Shown piece by piece: positions 59,833 through 60,746 of a stretch of DNA of 60,746 bases. The DNA is from Anaerolineae bacterium (GTDB taxonomy: Bacteria; Chloroflexota; Anaerolineae; JAADDB01). Location of the stretch: positions 1-60,746 of the forward strand of contig WFWT01000146.1 of the NCBI GenBank assembly GCA_015490995.1. Direction: 5' to 3'. Under the pieces are notes generated by a model. That model did no database searches. It was not told the origin of the DNA and saw only the letters and a list, made by a program, of their open reading frames with translations. The translations under genes and the position numbers were made by a program. The stretch's first letter is position 1; each line of letters opens with the position of its first letter.

Positions 59833-60746
59833 TCAGCCGGCTGCCACCTGTACTACCACCGCGTGCATATAGTCGGACCCGGAGGGAAACGTGCCGGCCA
59901 GCAAACCACCCCGCCCCCGTCGCTGCGTGCGGCCATCCTTATCCCAAGCACGCGCGAACACCAGGTAGCGCCCCGGCCGCTCCGGCGTCCAACGAGTGCG
60001 CCAGACAACCCACGTGTACGGATTGTCCCCGTACCGCCGTACGGTGTCCATCCAAACCATCTGACCATCCTGCGCTTCGATCCCGACGTCTACCCGAGCC
60101 ACACCATGCTCATCGGCCATGGCCACACCCTCGATGTCCAGCACTTCTCCCAATGTCATCTGCACGCCGGTACGGGGCATGTCAATGCGACTGTTGGGTT
60201 TAATAATGGCCATGTCGTCCCAACCCCGCTTCTCCCAATACCCCAACACATCCCGGTCAACAAGCTCAATGCGCTCCAGCCACTTGGGCATCTTCTGCCC
60301 GTAATGCCCGGGAATGAGCACCCGCAAGGGGAACCCGTGCTCCCGAGGCAGTGGTTGCCCTCCCATTTCGTAGACAAGCATGGAATCGGGGTGGAGGACC
60401 CGTTCCAGAGGCAATGAGGTGATGTACCCATCGGCAGCTCGCCACAGAATACGAGTAGCCTCCGGCCGAATACCCGCCTCTTCCAGCAAGGGAACCAGGG
60501 GTGTGCCTCGCCACACCTGATTGCCAATGAGGTTGCCCCCAGGCGGGTTACTGATGCACTCTAGGGTCCACACAAACTCCCGGGCAGGAAGGGCGCGTAT
60601 ATCCTCTAGCGTTAGAGTCAGCGGCTTTTCTACCAGTCCATCAATGCGCAATCGCCACTCGCCAGGATCCACGCGCGGGGTGCCACCATACGATTGGATG
60701 TAAAACTCATCCAGCGGAGTAAACTTCATAGGGGGCGGGGGAAGAT
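59833..60746 (-). CDS. Sulfite oxidase-family molybdopterin oxidoreductase, N-terminus cut
   Basis: At least 298 residues counted from an internal Met at 60729, but the frame stays open to the window edge (LPPPPMKFTPLDEFYI), so the protein probably begins further right, perhaps with a signal or membrane anchor. Molybdopterin domain marks: RLRIDGLVEKPLTLT, the Mo-ligand Cys in LECISNPPGGNLIGN, LVYEMGGQPLPREHGFPLRVL and GYWEKRGWDD. A C-terminal immunoglobulin-like dimerisation domain follows (GEVLDIEGVAM ... WRTRWTPERPGRYLVFARA). Relatives oxidise sulfite or reduce sulfoxides. Paired with the multihaem cytochrome. Confidence 0.92.
   Translation of the reverse strand, partial: LPPPPMKFTPLDEFYIQSYGGTPRVDPGEWRLRIDGLVEKPLTLTLEDIRALPAREFVWTLECISNPPGGNLIGNQVWRGTPLVPLLEEAGIRPEATRILWRAADGYITSLPLERVLHPDSMLVYEMGGQPLPREHGFPLRVLIPGHYGQKMPKWLERIELVDRDVLGYWEKRGWDDMAIIKPNSRIDMPRTGVQMTLGEVLDIEGVAMADEHGVARVDVGIEAQDGQMVWMDTVRRYGDNPYTWVVWRTRWTPERPGRYLVFARAWDKDGRTQRRGRGGLLAGTFPSGSDYMHAVVVQVAAG

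Overview
The window looks like a stretch of chromosome from a GC-rich, probably thermophilic member of the Chloroflexota; this is inferred from protein style, not from a marker gene. The clues are lipoproteins with long Thr-Pro linkers, a sugar-binding lipoprotein with a repeated Val/Lys/Glu stalk, a LysM-fused LivJ, a KamA-family radical SAM enzyme, and mre and min genes in one operon. Genes are densely packed with many 4-base ATGA overlaps. I saw no rRNA, tRNA, CRISPR array, prophage or insertion sequence. Both ends cut a gene: a family-5 solute-binding protein on the left and a sulfite-oxidase-type molybdoenzyme on the right.

1-10.9 kb: solute-binding protein fragment coupled to an OmpR-type response regulator; uvrC coupled to a large membrane protein with three degenerate cyclic-nucleotide-type folds and two bacterial PH domains; a Met/Gly-rich PepSY protein preceded by four 11-bp-spaced direct repeats; a methyltransferase; a DUF255 thioredoxin-fold protein. 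11.1-22 kb: a plus-strand carbohydrate locus with a strong promoter, binding protein, two permeases, ATPase, two Gfo/Idh/MocA oxidoreductases, two paralogous GT4 glycosyltransferases and, between them, a regulator made of a GntR DNA-binding domain fused to a cytoplasmic solute-binding domain. 22-28.7 kb: a minus-strand branched-chain amino-acid-type ABC operon (livJHMGF) preceded by an FGE-like lipoprotein.

28.8-35.1 kb: an IclR regulator, a KamA-family radical SAM protein and E2/E1beta/E1alpha of a 2-oxoacid dehydrogenase. iclR and kamA share a similar operator just downstream of good sigma70-type promoters. 35.4-37.8 kb: a NarL-type two-component pair whose kinase lacks the phosphoacceptor His, and an FTR1 iron permease with two palindromic operator candidates. 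38-46.3 kb: a 1356-residue secreted subtilase, a lipoprotein, a PHP phosphoesterase, TrpB2 and a FmdB zinc ribbon. 46.5-53.5 kb: mreB-mreC-mreD-mrdA-minC-minD and an unknown gene. 53.6-60.7 kb: a GT39-like membrane glycosyltransferase, amtB with a 41-residue membrane protein, aspS with a structured leader, and a five-haem cytochrome with a molybdoenzyme.

The most unusual items are the GntR-solute-binding fusion and its paired glycosyltransferases, the His-less kinase, the triple cNMP-fold/PH membrane protein, the shared IclR-type operators, the 11-bp repeat array at the PepSY gene, the double operator at FTR1 and the aspS/cytochrome terminator built from both coding ends. Both ABC operons have a hairpin between the binding protein and the permeases. 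Promoter and hairpin calls were made by eye.
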